A stretch of DNA of 41,178 bases from Gammaproteobacteria bacterium (GCA_020027215.1 JAHRAO010000017.1:1-41178), one strand, 5' to 3'; numbered from the stretch's first letter, positions 9,694-17,750 are shown. Program-made: numbers and translations. Notes: a model not told the origin generated them from the letters alone.

Positions 9694-9871
9694 TGCTCTG
9701 ACTCAATATTCTGTAGGATGTCGTATCCAATCTATGTTATTGTATAGGAAGTTGCTATTGTTGCGCTTTTTTCCCGCCAATAGTATCGGCTATTTTAACC
9801 TATGCCTCCCCCAACTCGGTAAAAAAACTGGGCGGGCAATTTGATTGCTTTTATGATACATTGGTAAAATT
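9694..9871. other. Divergent intergenic region rpmH / glycosyltransferase
   Basis: This AT-rich 178 bases must hold the rpmH promoter (minus strand) and the glycosyltransferase promoter (plus strand). I see no clear DnaA boxes (TTATCCACA-like) and no convincing -35/-10 pair. Confidence 0.5.
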
Positions 9872-10663
9872 ATGAATGTCGCTTTTTCTCCCGATAGCGA
9901 GGTCACCCTCGTGCTGACGAGCTGTAATCGTTTTGATTTGCTCCGTCATACTTTACAAAGTTTTTTTGCCCATAACACTTACCCGCTCAAAGAAATAATT
10001 TTAATTGAGGATTCCCCACGGAAAGAAGTGGTGGAGTGCATCCCAGAGCATGCGCACACCCATACGCGTATTTTAACCAATGATCCTCCGATAGGGCAAA
10101 ATGCGGCAATTGATCGGGCGTATCGCTACGTGAGCACCCCTTATATTTTTCATTGCGAAGATGATTGGCTGTTTTATCGCGCCCAATTTATTGAGCAGTC
10201 ATTGGCAATTTTGCAAGCGAATGCCAAGATTTTGAGCGTTTGGTTGCGCGATTACGCGAATGATCTATACTATCAAACGCAGGGCAAGATGTATCTTGGA
10301 GAAAAGCAGACCATTGGCGATAGTGATTTTTTTGAGATTAAACACCATACATCACACAATCATTGCGTCTCATTTAATCCCGGTTTGCGCCGCCGTAGCG
10401 ATTATCCGCCGGAGGGCTATGTTCATTTGGTGAATCAGCGCTGGTGGTGGCCTCATAGGTCGGTGGAAACTTTTGCCAGCCATTATTATATGCAGCGAGG
10501 TTACTATTCGGTCGTCTTGCAAGATCCCGCAGCCATACATATTGGTTGGGATCGCCGTATTCGCACAACGGCGTTTCGCCGCCTCAAAAACCGTGACCGC
10601 TGGGCGAGCATAGTCATTATTGTCTTAGTTTTTCTGTTCGGCTATTGGTTGGGAACGCGTTAA
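9872..10663 (+). CDS. Family 2 (GT-A fold) glycosyltransferase with C-terminal membrane segment
   Basis: Predicted to move a sugar from a nucleotide-sugar donor to an unknown acceptor. The N-terminal region has the GT-A start (VTLVLTSCNRFDLL, residues 11-24), then an Asp-containing EIILIEDS strand and an acidic EDD motif at residues 96-98, in the place of the metal-binding DxD. The C-terminus ends in one hydrophobic helix (about 243-260) after a basic stretch, so it is probably membrane-bound. It stands alone, with no polysaccharide cluster around it, and lies between the ribosomal-protein cluster and a restriction-modification patch, so it may be acquired. The acceptor and sugar cannot be told. 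Confidence 0.8.
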   Translation: MNVAFSPDSEVTLVLTSCNRFDLLRHTLQSFFAHNTYPLKEIILIEDSPRKEVVECIPEHAHTHTRILTNDPPIGQNAAIDRAYRYVSTPYIFHCEDDWLFYRAQFIEQSLAILQANAKILSVWLRDYANDLYYQTQGKMYLGEKQTIGDSDFFEIKHHTSHNHCVSFNPGLRRRSDYPPEGYVHLVNQRWWWPHRSVETFASHYYMQRGYYSVVLQDPAAIHIGWDRRIRTTAFRRLKNRDRWASIVIIVLVFLFGYWLGTR

Positions 10664-10668
10664 AGTAT

Positions 10669-10758
10669 AATAATCCCCAAGGCAAATTAGATAATATTGC
10701 GGAAATTGATGAAGCTTATTTTGGCGGTTTTGCGGGGCGCACCCATAGCCGTCAGGCG
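10669..10758 (+). pseudogene. Scrap of an IS1595/ISXO2-like transposase
   Basis: About 30 codons encode a segment with the core EIDEAYFGG followed by a basic stretch. This resembles the start of the DDE domain in IS1595-family transposases (usual form: E-V-D-E-T-Y-x-G-G). Nothing else of a transposase and no inverted repeats could be found; the glycosyltransferase stop lies a few bases upstream and the restriction gene follows at 10793. I read it as the leftover of an insertion event at the edge of the accessory patch. The match is short, so this is tentative. Confidence 0.4.
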
Positions 10759-10792
10759 GACACAATAGAGCAAATGCGGGCGATATTTAGAA

Positions 10793-11398
10793 ATGTGGCA
10801 GACCACAAATTACGACACAGTGATTAATCAATTAGGGGAAAAAGTGTTTGAGAAATTATTTGAAAGCCCTTATAAAGAGCGCATAATTAAGGTGTTGCCG
10901 ACTCTGTTTAATATGGTTGAATTGGAGAATCGGCGGGGAAAAAAACTTGGAATGGAAGTCGGCACGGCGCGGGAGCGGGTGCTTATTGCGCTACTTATGT
11001 ATGTTTATGGAAGCGATTTGGTTGAATTTCCCGAATCAACTGCCCCCGAATTAGATGTATGGGTCAACCATATTCCTCTATCAATAAAGACAAAAATGAA
11101 TAGTGTTTTTTCGGGGGTGAAACTTGCTTGGACGGTTGATTGGCACGCTGTGAATAAATTTCACAGCACCTATTCGCCACAAAGCGATATGCTTTTTGTT
11201 AGCATTAATTGGGGTACCGATAAGGGCGGTTTTTTTCTATTCCCGAAAAGCACACAACAACAGGTATTCAATGATTTAGGGCGTAGCAGTTATATAAAAT
11301 TACCGAAACGCGGCACGAATCCTCGCGGGGTAGAATTGTCCGCTGACGCTATGCGAGCATTACAGGCGCATAACGGCTACGCAACACTTACAAATTGA
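10793..11398 (+). CDS. Type II restriction endonuclease, probably ThaI-like, frameshifted near its 3' end
   Basis: The predicted DNA-cutting half of a restriction-modification pair (201 aa as it stands). A nuclease active site of the PD-(D/E)xK type is suggested by PELD (D88) and SIK (S97, K99) about ten residues later. The segments FSGVKLAWTVDW, INWGTDKGG and GTNPRGVELS remind me of ThaI-family (CGCG-cutting) enzymes; this is from memory and not checked. The frame stops at 11398. A different frame remains open from about 11331 to 11474 and encodes a protein-like tail (IDWRRDKSLL, then GRWIDLWNTL) whose stop overlaps the methylase ATG in an ATGA. An indel between about 11331 and 11390 has therefore probably removed the natural C-terminus. 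The DNA is visibly more AT-rich than the neighbouring housekeeping genes. Confidence 0.7.
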   Translation: MWQTTNYDTVINQLGEKVFEKLFESPYKERIIKVLPTLFNMVELENRRGKKLGMEVGTARERVLIALLMYVYGSDLVEFPESTAPELDVWVNHIPLSIKTKMNSVFSGVKLAWTVDWHAVNKFHSTYSPQSDMLFVSINWGTDKGGFFLFPKSTQQQVFNDLGRSSYIKLPKRGTNPRGVELSADAMRALQAHNGYATLTN

Positions 11399-11470
11399 TT
11401 GGCGTAGAGATAAGAGTTTGTTAGTTGAACGCACACTTTATGGCAGGTGGATTGACTTGTGGAATACGCT

Positions 11471-12346
11471 ATGAGTTTGAATAAAGGAAGCAAAACAAAA
11501 TCTTTCGGCACGCCAACAAGGCGGGGACACGACTCCTCATCTTTCTATAACCGCAAGATATATAAAGGGGAAGTAGCAAAGAATGGTGGCGATTATTCAC
11601 ACAAAACGCTAACAAAGCCAGATATAATTTATTGCCACGATAGCCGAAATATGAAGCATTTACCTGATAATTCTATTCATCTTATGATAACTTCACCTCC
11701 GTATAATGTCGGCAAAGATTATGATGATGATTTGACACTTGCGGAATATAAAGAGTTGTTAGAGAGCGTATTACAAGAAACATATAGGGTATTAGTAGAG
11801 GGCGGGCGCGCTTGTGTCAATATAGCGAATGTAGGGCGCAAACCGTATATCCCCTTACACGCTTATTTGATTGAAATAGCAGAAAATATCGGGTTTTTTA
11901 TGCGGGGCGAAATAATATGGGACAAGCAAACAACCGGCAATTCTTGTGCTTGGGGCAGCTTCCAATCAGCAAGCAATCCTGTTTTGCGCGATATGCACGA
12001 ATATATCCTTGTATTTTGTAAAGGCACTTTCGCAAGGCGACCAATAAAGCAAAATAGCATAGGGCGAGATGATTTTATTGAAAGCACAAAAAGTATATGG
12101 CGTATGGCACCATCGAGCGCAAAAAAAGTGGGGCATCCAGCTCCTTTTCCTATTGTATTACCAAAGCGCTTGATAAACCTTTATTCCTATGTTGGCGATA
12201 TTGTGTTAGACCCGTTTTTGGGTAGTGGCACGACAGCCCTCGCAGCGAAACAAACGGAGAGACATTATATAGGTTATGACATTAACAGGGATTATGTGAA
12301 AATGGCACGCGAAAACTTGAATGAGATAAAAATAAAGCAAGGGTGA
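11471..12346 (+). CDS. DNA methyltransferase of the restriction-modification pair (N4-cytosine or N6-adenine)
   Basis: Methylates the target of the adjacent nuclease to protect host DNA. It has the catalytic motif TSPPYN (residues 74-79) before the S-adenosylmethionine-binding motif DPFLGSGTT (247-255), so it is of the beta-type motif order. S/T-SPPY suits N4-cytosine enzymes, but N6-adenine cannot be excluded. The 291 residues appear intact. I chose ATG 11471 because it overlaps the stop of the alternative restriction-gene frame by ATGA; a GTG at 11459 is possible. AT-rich composition, and a transposase scrap on the far side of the nuclease gene, point to horizontal transfer. Confidence 0.85.
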   Translation: MSLNKGSKTKSFGTPTRRGHDSSSFYNRKIYKGEVAKNGGDYSHKTLTKPDIIYCHDSRNMKHLPDNSIHLMITSPPYNVGKDYDDDLTLAEYKELLESVLQETYRVLVEGGRACVNIANVGRKPYIPLHAYLIEIAENIGFFMRGEIIWDKQTTGNSCAWGSFQSASNPVLRDMHEYILVFCKGTFARRPIKQNSIGRDDFIESTKSIWRMAPSSAKKVGHPAPFPIVLPKRLINLYSYVGDIVLDPFLGSGTTALAAKQTERHYIGYDINRDYVKMARENLNEIKIKQG

Positions 12347-12379
12347 TGATAGAGGGAATTGATGATACACCACAGAATG

Positions 12380-12393
12380 TAGGGAAAGCCCTA
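12380..12393 (+). terminator. Weak hairpin downstream of the methyltransferase
   Basis: TAGGG-aaag-CCCTA followed by TTTAA. The stem is only 5 bp with a short T-run, so this is a weak candidate for the end of the restriction-modification transcript. Confidence 0.3.
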
Positions 12394-12507
12394 TTTAACT
12401 AATAAAAGCGGAAATGAGCGTTATCAAAAACAAACAAAAGAATGTGGTAAATTGTATATAGCCCTCAAATTATTGAATGAAAAATATAAACTTTTACATT
12501 TAACCTA

Positions 12508-12537
12508 TTGACTAATATGATAATATTGTTATATAAT
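12508..12537 (+). promoter_or_regulatory. Sigma-70-like promoter before the barrel-SPOR gene
   Basis: TTGACT at 12508-12513 and a perfect TATAAT at 12532-12537 are separated by 18 bases in AT-rich DNA. The -10 box lies only 9 bases before the ATG at 12547, which would give a nearly leaderless transcript or imply a start slightly downstream. No Shine-Dalgarno sequence is visible. Confidence 0.5.
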
Positions 12538-12546
12538 TGATTTAGA

Positions 12547-13812
12547 ATGTTATCTCTCGCCAAAGCGTTTTTTTTATTGGGTTGTCGCCGTTATTTCACA
12601 CAACTTGTCGTTGTATTATCATTAGTGTGTCTCAGCGCATCTGTCGGCGCACAAAAGTTATATACGAGCGTTGTCGGTGGGGCGAGTGTTATTAACCCCA
12701 ATACCTCCCAATCAAGATTTTTTTCTATCTCCAACACACTTTCCTCGGGGGCAAAATTTAATCTGGGCTATCAAGCATTTAACCGTGTGGGGATGGAGTT
12801 GTTTTATACCAACTTAGGGGCAGTCACTGTTTCTCCCGATAACTCTCAATTTGCTGCAACCCAAGCGGGAGCCGCACTCACTTATATAATCCCGTTTAGC
12901 AATCGCTGGGATCTCACTATGCGCGGCGGCGCAGCGGCGATTGACATTGATTGGGTGCATACCGGAGAGTATGCCGAATACAATTTTATGGGTGGCATTG
13001 CACTGCGGCGACGTATGGGTAATTGGGTTATGGCTTTTGAAGCCGAGCAATACGGCACTAGTTTTACTTTTAGTGGCTTAAGTCTCACTAAGCATTGGGG
13101 CGGTGGGCGCAAAAGAGTTTTTATTGTGGATGAGTCGGAGATAGTGAACGGACACATACAAGTGGACCCTACCAGCACGCCGCTGAAAACTATTGCCATC
13201 GCTCAAACAGAGCAGGCGGAAGAGGCCATGCCCAGTCGTATTGTGGAAACATCAATATCCCCTGCGGTAAAAAGGCAAAAAAGTAGTCCTACCCTCACAT
13301 CTTCACCCATTGATTTTTCCGACATCAAAACCCAATACGATATCCAATGGGGGCCTTTTTACGACGAAAAAGCGGCTATTATTGCTCAACAGCGGATTAT
13401 TCGTTCTACCGGACGCACACCAGCTATTGTGAAGCAAGGCGGTTCTTTTGTAATTTCTTTGGTGGTTTATGATAAAACACAAGCACAGGTCATCCGCACT
13501 CGCGCGCGGCACAACTTAGCGCGTCGCACTTATGCGCTACATCATCGTTATAATCCACCGAACTGGCTGTCGTATAACCGTCAATGGCGGGTGCAATTAG
13601 GCGTGTTTGTTTCGCGCCAACGTGCCGATGCTTTGCGCAAAAAAACTCAAGAAGCGGGCTTTTCTAATGCGGTCGTCAATAAAATACGCCGCTCTGGCAA
13701 AGAAATGTATCCGGTGCAAGTGATCGCCTATTCCCCAGATGAGGCACAAAGAATGAAACATCGGGTGGATAGGCGTTTAAAATTGCAGAGCTTCGTTTTA
13801 TCGCCCCGATAA
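12547..13812 (+). CDS. Outer-membrane beta-barrel protein with two C-terminal SPOR domains
   Basis: 421 residues. The N-terminal signal peptide has a likely cut at VGA/QKL near residue 36. Residues about 37-185 alternate polar and hydrophobic residues in repeated short strands (FNLGYQAFNRVGMELFYT, AGAALTYIIPF, WDLTMRGGAAAI), as in eight-stranded OmpA-like barrels. A linker (about 190-255) leads to two SPOR-like repeats, at about 264-323 and 346-417 (the second begins WRVQLGVFVSRQRADAL). SPOR domains bind peptidoglycan stripped of stem peptides at division sites. I infer a barrel tethered to septal cell wall, with SPOR in the position that the OmpA C-terminal domain holds in OmpA. The gene is monocistronic, with its own promoter and terminator. 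The barrel part is inferred from pattern only; the SPOR part is firmer. Confidence 0.78.
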   Translation: MLSLAKAFFLLGCRRYFTQLVVVLSLVCLSASVGAQKLYTSVVGGASVINPNTSQSRFFSISNTLSSGAKFNLGYQAFNRVGMELFYTNLGAVTVSPDNSQFAATQAGAALTYIIPFSNRWDLTMRGGAAAIDIDWVHTGEYAEYNFMGGIALRRRMGNWVMAFEAEQYGTSFTFSGLSLTKHWGGGRKRVFIVDESEIVNGHIQVDPTSTPLKTIAIAQTEQAEEAMPSRIVETSISPAVKRQKSSPTLTSSPIDFSDIKTQYDIQWGPFYDEKAAIIAQQRIIRSTGRTPAIVKQGGSFVISLVVYDKTQAQVIRTRARHNLARRTYALHHRYNPPNWLSYNRQWRVQLGVFVSRQRADALRKKTQEAGFSNAVVNKIRRSGKEMYPVQVIAYSPDEAQRMKHRVDRRLKLQSFVLSPR

Positions 13813-13819
13813 CCAAGGG

Positions 13820-13846
13820 AATGCCTGTTTTTTCGGCATTTTGTTT
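13820..13846 (+). terminator. Rho-independent-like terminator after the barrel-SPOR gene
   Basis: AATGCC and GGCATT arms with a 9-base loop are followed by TTGTTT. The stem is short but the order stem then T-rich tract is right. It begins 8 bases after the stop codon. Confidence 0.5.
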
Positions 13847-13876
13847 GGCTGCCGTTATGCCATTTATAATTGAAGT

Positions 13877-15529
13877 ATGTATCAATATAACCGAGACGAC
13901 CAAAGTTTGATAGATGCGCGGGTAGAGCAATTTCGCGATCAAACACAGCGCTACCTCGCCGGTCAATTGTCAGAGAGTGAATTCCTGCCCCTGCGTTTGC
14001 AAAATGGACTTTATATTCAGCGGTTAGCACCGATGTTACGTATTGCCATCCCCTACGGAATGCTTTCATCCCGCCAACTGCGCAAACTTGCCCACATTAT
14101 GCGCTATTACGACAAGGGTTACGGACATATCAGCACGCGACAAAATATCCAACTGAATTGGTCGCATTTAGAAGAAGTGCCGGATATTCTCGCCGAACTC
14201 GCCGAAGTCCAGATGCACGCCATCCAAACGAGCGGTAATTGTGTGCGCAATATCACCACCGATCAGTTTGCTGGCGTTGCGCGGGATGAGATTGTTGATC
14301 CGCGCCCGTGGTGTGAATTAGTGCGCCAGTGGTCTACTTTTCACCCAGAGTTTGCTTTTTTACCGCGCAAATTTAAGATTGCGGTCAGTGCTTCAAAAGA
14401 AGACCGCACCGCTGTATATTTACATGATATTGGTTTATTGCTCCGCCATAATGCAGCTGGCGAAATAGGTTTTAAGGTTTTAGTCGGCGGCGGTTTAGGC
14501 CGCACTCCGGTGATCGGCAGTGTCGTGCGCGAGTTCCTTCCTTACCCCCATCTGTTGAATTATTTGGATGCTATTTTGCGTGTTTATAACCAGTTTGGTC
14601 GGCGCGATAATCGTTACAAGGCGCGGATTAAAATTTTAGTGCGCTCTATGGGCACCGAAAAATTTACCGCCGCGGTGGAAAAAGAATGGCAACACATTAA
14701 CGCACCGCTTGTCGATGAGGCGACAGTGGCGAAATTGCAAAAGCATTTCCCCCTCCCCGCATATGACCGCTCCCTCTCAGATGATCTGTTGAATAATGAT
14801 AATACTATCGCCCAAGATAATAGTGCTTTTGCCCAGTGGATGACCCACAATGTCATGCCTCATCGTCAGGCGGGTTATGCGATAGTCAATTTATCACTTA
14901 AACGCACCGGCATGGCACCGGGGGATATTACCGATGATCAAATGGATGCCATTGCCGATTTAGCCGATGAATATAGCTATGGCGAAGCGCGCACGACCCA
15001 CGAACAAAATTTAGTTTTAGCGGATATACGGCAAAGTGACTTGCCCGCCTTGTGGAAACGGCTCACCCAATTGCACTTGGCAACTGCCAACATTGGCACC
15101 TTACACGATATTATTTGTTGCCCCGGCGGCGATTTTTGTTCTTTAGCCAATGCCAAATCCATCCCCATTGCCGAATCCATACAGCGCCAGATTGCCGATA
15201 TGCAGAAATTATATGATTTAGGCGATATTGATCTCAATATATCAGGTTGTATGAACGCTTGTGGGCACCACCACATTGGTCATATCGGCATTCTCGGAGT
15301 GGATAAAAAAGGCGCAGAATTTTATCAAGTTTCTTTAGGGGGTAATGCGGGTTTCCCGCCCTCTGTGGGCACTATCCTCGGTCCATCTTTCGCACAAGAA
15401 CGGGTGCCGCAGGTGATTGAGAGCATTGTGCGTTTGTATGTGGATCAACGTCAAGCGGGCGAACGTTTTATTGAAACCTATCGACGGATAGGAATTGAAC
15501 CATTTCGCACACACATTTATCCGCAATGA
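13877..15529 (+). CDS. cysI: Siroheme/[4Fe-4S] sulfite or nitrite reductase (CysI-type)
   Basis: Reduces sulfite to sulfide (assimilatory sulfur) or nitrite to ammonia by six-electron transfer. The 550 residues show the duplicated reductase fold and, in the C-terminal part, the cofactor-binding cysteines CCPGGDFC and CMNACGHH (C-x5-C and C-x3-C). N-terminal active-site elements such as HISTRQNIQLNW and SGNCVRNI are present. The stop overlaps the next gene, a DUF934 protein, by four bases; this pairing is the common beta/gammaproteobacterial arrangement assigned to sulfite reduction. No CysJ flavoprotein or ferredoxin gene is next to it, so the electron donor is unknown. Sulfite reductase is favoured over nitrite reductase by the DUF934 partner. 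Confidence 0.88.
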   Translation: MYQYNRDDQSLIDARVEQFRDQTQRYLAGQLSESEFLPLRLQNGLYIQRLAPMLRIAIPYGMLSSRQLRKLAHIMRYYDKGYGHISTRQNIQLNWSHLEEVPDILAELAEVQMHAIQTSGNCVRNITTDQFAGVARDEIVDPRPWCELVRQWSTFHPEFAFLPRKFKIAVSASKEDRTAVYLHDIGLLLRHNAAGEIGFKVLVGGGLGRTPVIGSVVREFLPYPHLLNYLDAILRVYNQFGRRDNRYKARIKILVRSMGTEKFTAAVEKEWQHINAPLVDEATVAKLQKHFPLPAYDRSLSDDLLNNDNTIAQDNSAFAQWMTHNVMPHRQAGYAIVNLSLKRTGMAPGDITDDQMDAIADLADEYSYGEARTTHEQNLVLADIRQSDLPALWKRLTQLHLATANIGTLHDIICCPGGDFCSLANAKSIPIAESIQRQIADMQKLYDLGDIDLNISGCMNACGHHHIGHIGILGVDKKGAEFYQVSLGGNAGFPPSVGTILGPSFAQERVPQVIESIVRLYVDQRQAGERFIETYRRIGIEPFRTHIYPQ

Positions 15530-16017
15530 CTCAGCGCATTATTAAAGGACGAACCCTCATTCCCGATGAATGGCGGGTCGTGGAAAAGGATAGTGCACTC
15601 ATTCCGGCAGGTGAACGCATCATTTTACCCCTTGCGCTGTGGAGTACCACAAAATCCCGCGAGCAATACGGCGTATGGTTGGATAGCGAGCAAACAGCGG
15701 ATGATTTGACCGCTACCCATAGTGCGGATTTGCTCAATGACATTGCGCTTATTGCCATCAATTTTCCCACCCATACGGATGGACGCGGTTTTTCCACTGC
15801 CCGCTTGTTGCGCGAACGACACGGTTACAAAGGGGAGTTGCGTGCCATAGGGGCTTTTCTGCGCGATCAGTTATACTATTTAGAACGTTGCGGATTTGAC
15901 GCTTTTGCGCTCACCGATAAAGGCACTTTAGAGGATGCCTTGCGTTATTTCTCTATTTTTCCCACCCACTATCAAAATACAGCCGACCAACCACTGTTCA
16001 AAAGGCAAGGATATTAG
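15526..16017 (+). CDS. DUF934 family protein, putative sulfite reductase partner
   Basis: 163 residues with typical family segments: RVVEKDSALIPAGERIILPLALW, then IALIAINFPTHTDGRGFSTARLLRE and LGALG-like YKGELRAIGAFLRDQLYYLERCGFDAF. The biochemical role is unknown. It is nearly always coupled to cysI-type reductase genes and is thought to help sulfite reduction. The ATG overlaps the reductase stop by four bases, so the two are translated together. It appears complete. Confidence 0.88.
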   Translation: MTQRIIKGRTLIPDEWRVVEKDSALIPAGERIILPLALWSTTKSREQYGVWLDSEQTADDLTATHSADLLNDIALIAINFPTHTDGRGFSTARLLRERHGYKGELRAIGAFLRDQLYYLERCGFDAFALTDKGTLEDALRYFSIFPTHYQNTADQPLFKRQGY

Positions 16018-16047
16018 ACGCTGTCCCGTGCGCAGGCAGCATCTAAT
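16013..16047. other. Inverted repeat spanning the DUF934 stop codon
   Basis: ATTAGACGCTG and CAGCATCTAAT are reverse complements apart from one mismatch, with a 13-base loop. The hairpin includes the stop codon and lies 30 bases before recN. There is no T-run. It could protect the 3' end of the cysI transcript or be a weak terminator. Confidence 0.45.
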
Positions 16048-16076
16048 GCCGCAGGGGATGGAATAAAATAAAGCCT

Positions 16077-17750
16077 ATGCTTCAACTGCTCACCATCCAC
16101 AATTTCGTAACCATTGAGAGAGTTGAAATCGCCTTTGCGCAAGGGTTGACCGTATTAACTGGCGAGACGGGAGCGGGTAAATCTATCCTTTTGGATGCTT
16201 TAGGTTTAATTATCGGTGGACGAGCAGAAAATCGCTTTATTCGGGCAGGGGCATCCCAAGCAGACATACACGCTGTTTTTAATGTCTCGGCGTGGGAAGA
16301 AGTGCAAGCATGGCTCAGTGAACGAGAATGGGGTAACGGTCAAGAGTGTTTAGTGCGCCGAGTATTGCCCGCCGATGCTCCGAGTCGTGCTTACATCAAT
16401 GGCAATCCATGTATGGTGCACGACCTCAAATCGTTGGGCGCCCTGTTGGTTGATATTTATGGTCAAAACGAACACCAATCGCTATTGCAACGAGAAAAAC
16501 AATACGCATTTTTGGATGCGGCAATCGGCATCACCGCATTGGCTGAAGAGGTCAAAACTTTGGCGCACAAAGGGCGAGATGTGCAAAAAGAACTCGCTAC
16601 TTTGTCCGCACAACAAAACGGGAGCACCGCCAACCAAGAGTTAATGCGTTATCAGTTAGAGGAGTTGGAATCTCTTGCATTGGAACAATGCGATATCGCC
16701 GCTTTAGAAGATGAGCAAAAGCAATTGGAGCAAGCCGAGTGCTGTATTCAAGCGGCGCAGATGTGTTTGGATGCTCTCGATAACGAAAACGGCGGCGCAC
16801 AGCAACGTGTGCAGGACGGTATTACCCAGCTGAAAAATGCGGCAAGCCATACTGTGCAGCCCATGCTCGAGTTATTGACCGAAACGAGCGAGCAAATAGA
16901 AGAAGCCATCACCAGCATTCGCCGCTATTGTGAACGCTTGTCTCCCGACCCCGAGAGGTTAGAGCAATTAAATCAACGATTAGATACGATTTATCGCGTG
17001 GCACATAAACACCGTTTAGCCACCGATGAATTGCCGGCATTGCAAGAGCGTTTAATAAAAGATCTGGATGCATTGCAACAGGTTGATGACAAGGTGAGCG
17101 ATATGCAGCACCAACTTGACGAACTCAACGCGTTATATGGTCAAAAAGCACAGCAATTATCTACCACCCGCCAAGGACAAGCGCCGGCAATCGCCCAAAA
17201 AATTACCGATATTCTCGCCTCTTTATTTATGGCACATTGCACCTTTACCATTGCTTTGTCTGCGCGCAATGATGCAGATACCCTGCCATTACATGGTTTG
17301 GAACGCATAGACTACGCGGTGGCGACTGCACCCAATCAACCGCCTCATCCTTTAGCAAAAATTGCCTCTGGCGGCGAATTGTCGCGCATTGGCTTAGCAA
17401 TACAAATTGTCGGATCGGTTGCCAACTGTCCGACAATTATTTTTGATGAAGTAGACGCCGGCATTGGTGGAGGAGTGGCGGAAATTGTAGGCACCATGCT
17501 CCGCACGCTGAGTGAGCACGGACAAGTGTTGTGCGTGACACATTTAGCACAAGTTGCCGGCAAAGCCCACCATCATATCGCAGTCAGCAAGAAAATTACC
17601 GATAATGAGGTGAGCACCCACACCACTGCCCTAGATGAAGACCAGCGCATTGAAGAACTTGCCCGTATGTCGGGCGGGGTAGAATTGACTGCGCAAACCC
17701 GCGCACACGCCAAAGATTTATTAGGTCTGCCCGCAAAAAAAGGCAAATAG
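16077..17750 (+). CDS. recN: DNA repair protein RecN (SMC-like ATPase)
   Basis: Acts early in recombinational repair of double-strand breaks, holding DNA ends together. 557 residues, close to the usual length. The Walker A motif GETGAGKS is at residues 29-36, followed by the family stretch YGQNEHQSLL. A central coiled-coil region (about 170-360) is rich in Glu, Gln and Leu. The C-terminal head has the ABC signature SGGELSRIGLAIQ and Walker B FDEVDAGIGG. In many Gammaproteobacteria recN is SOS-induced, but I found no good LexA box (CTG-N10-CAG) in the short upstream region. Confidence 0.96.
   Translation: MLQLLTIHNFVTIERVEIAFAQGLTVLTGETGAGKSILLDALGLIIGGRAENRFIRAGASQADIHAVFNVSAWEEVQAWLSEREWGNGQECLVRRVLPADAPSRAYINGNPCMVHDLKSLGALLVDIYGQNEHQSLLQREKQYAFLDAAIGITALAEEVKTLAHKGRDVQKELATLSAQQNGSTANQELMRYQLEELESLALEQCDIAALEDEQKQLEQAECCIQAAQMCLDALDNENGGAQQRVQDGITQLKNAASHTVQPMLELLTETSEQIEEAITSIRRYCERLSPDPERLEQLNQRLDTIYRVAHKHRLATDELPALQERLIKDLDALQQVDDKVSDMQHQLDELNALYGQKAQQLSTTRQGQAPAIAQKITDILASLFMAHCTFTIALSARNDADTLPLHGLERIDYAVATAPNQPPHPLAKIASGGELSRIGLAIQIVGSVANCPTIIFDEVDAGIGGGVAEIVGTMLRTLSEHGQVLCVTHLAQVAGKAHHHIAVSKKITDNEVSTHTTALDEDQRIEELARMSGGVELTAQTRAHAKDLLGLPAKKGK

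Noticed and set aside
9841-9870. Promoter TTGATT-18-TAAAAT before the glycosyltransferase
   Set aside because: The -10 box ends one base before the ATG, so transcription would start inside the gene; a chance match in AT-rich DNA is more likely.
9694-9871. Replication origin next to rpmH
   Set aside because: No cluster of TTATCCACA-like DnaA boxes and no dnaA gene was seen, so rpmH alone does not support an origin here.
10645-10827. A real 60-residue gene between the glycosyltransferase and the nuclease
   Set aside because: It overlaps both neighbours, and only its first half resembles anything (a transposase fragment), so it is treated as a remnant.
11330-11400. Programmed ribosomal frameshift in the restriction gene
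   Set aside because: No slippery heptamer or shift-prone codon with a following structure is visible; an indel mutation or sequence error is the simpler explanation.
16018-16076. LexA operator before recN
   Set aside because: CTG and CAG occur but with 9 or 13 bases between them rather than 10, and the centre is not AT-rich.
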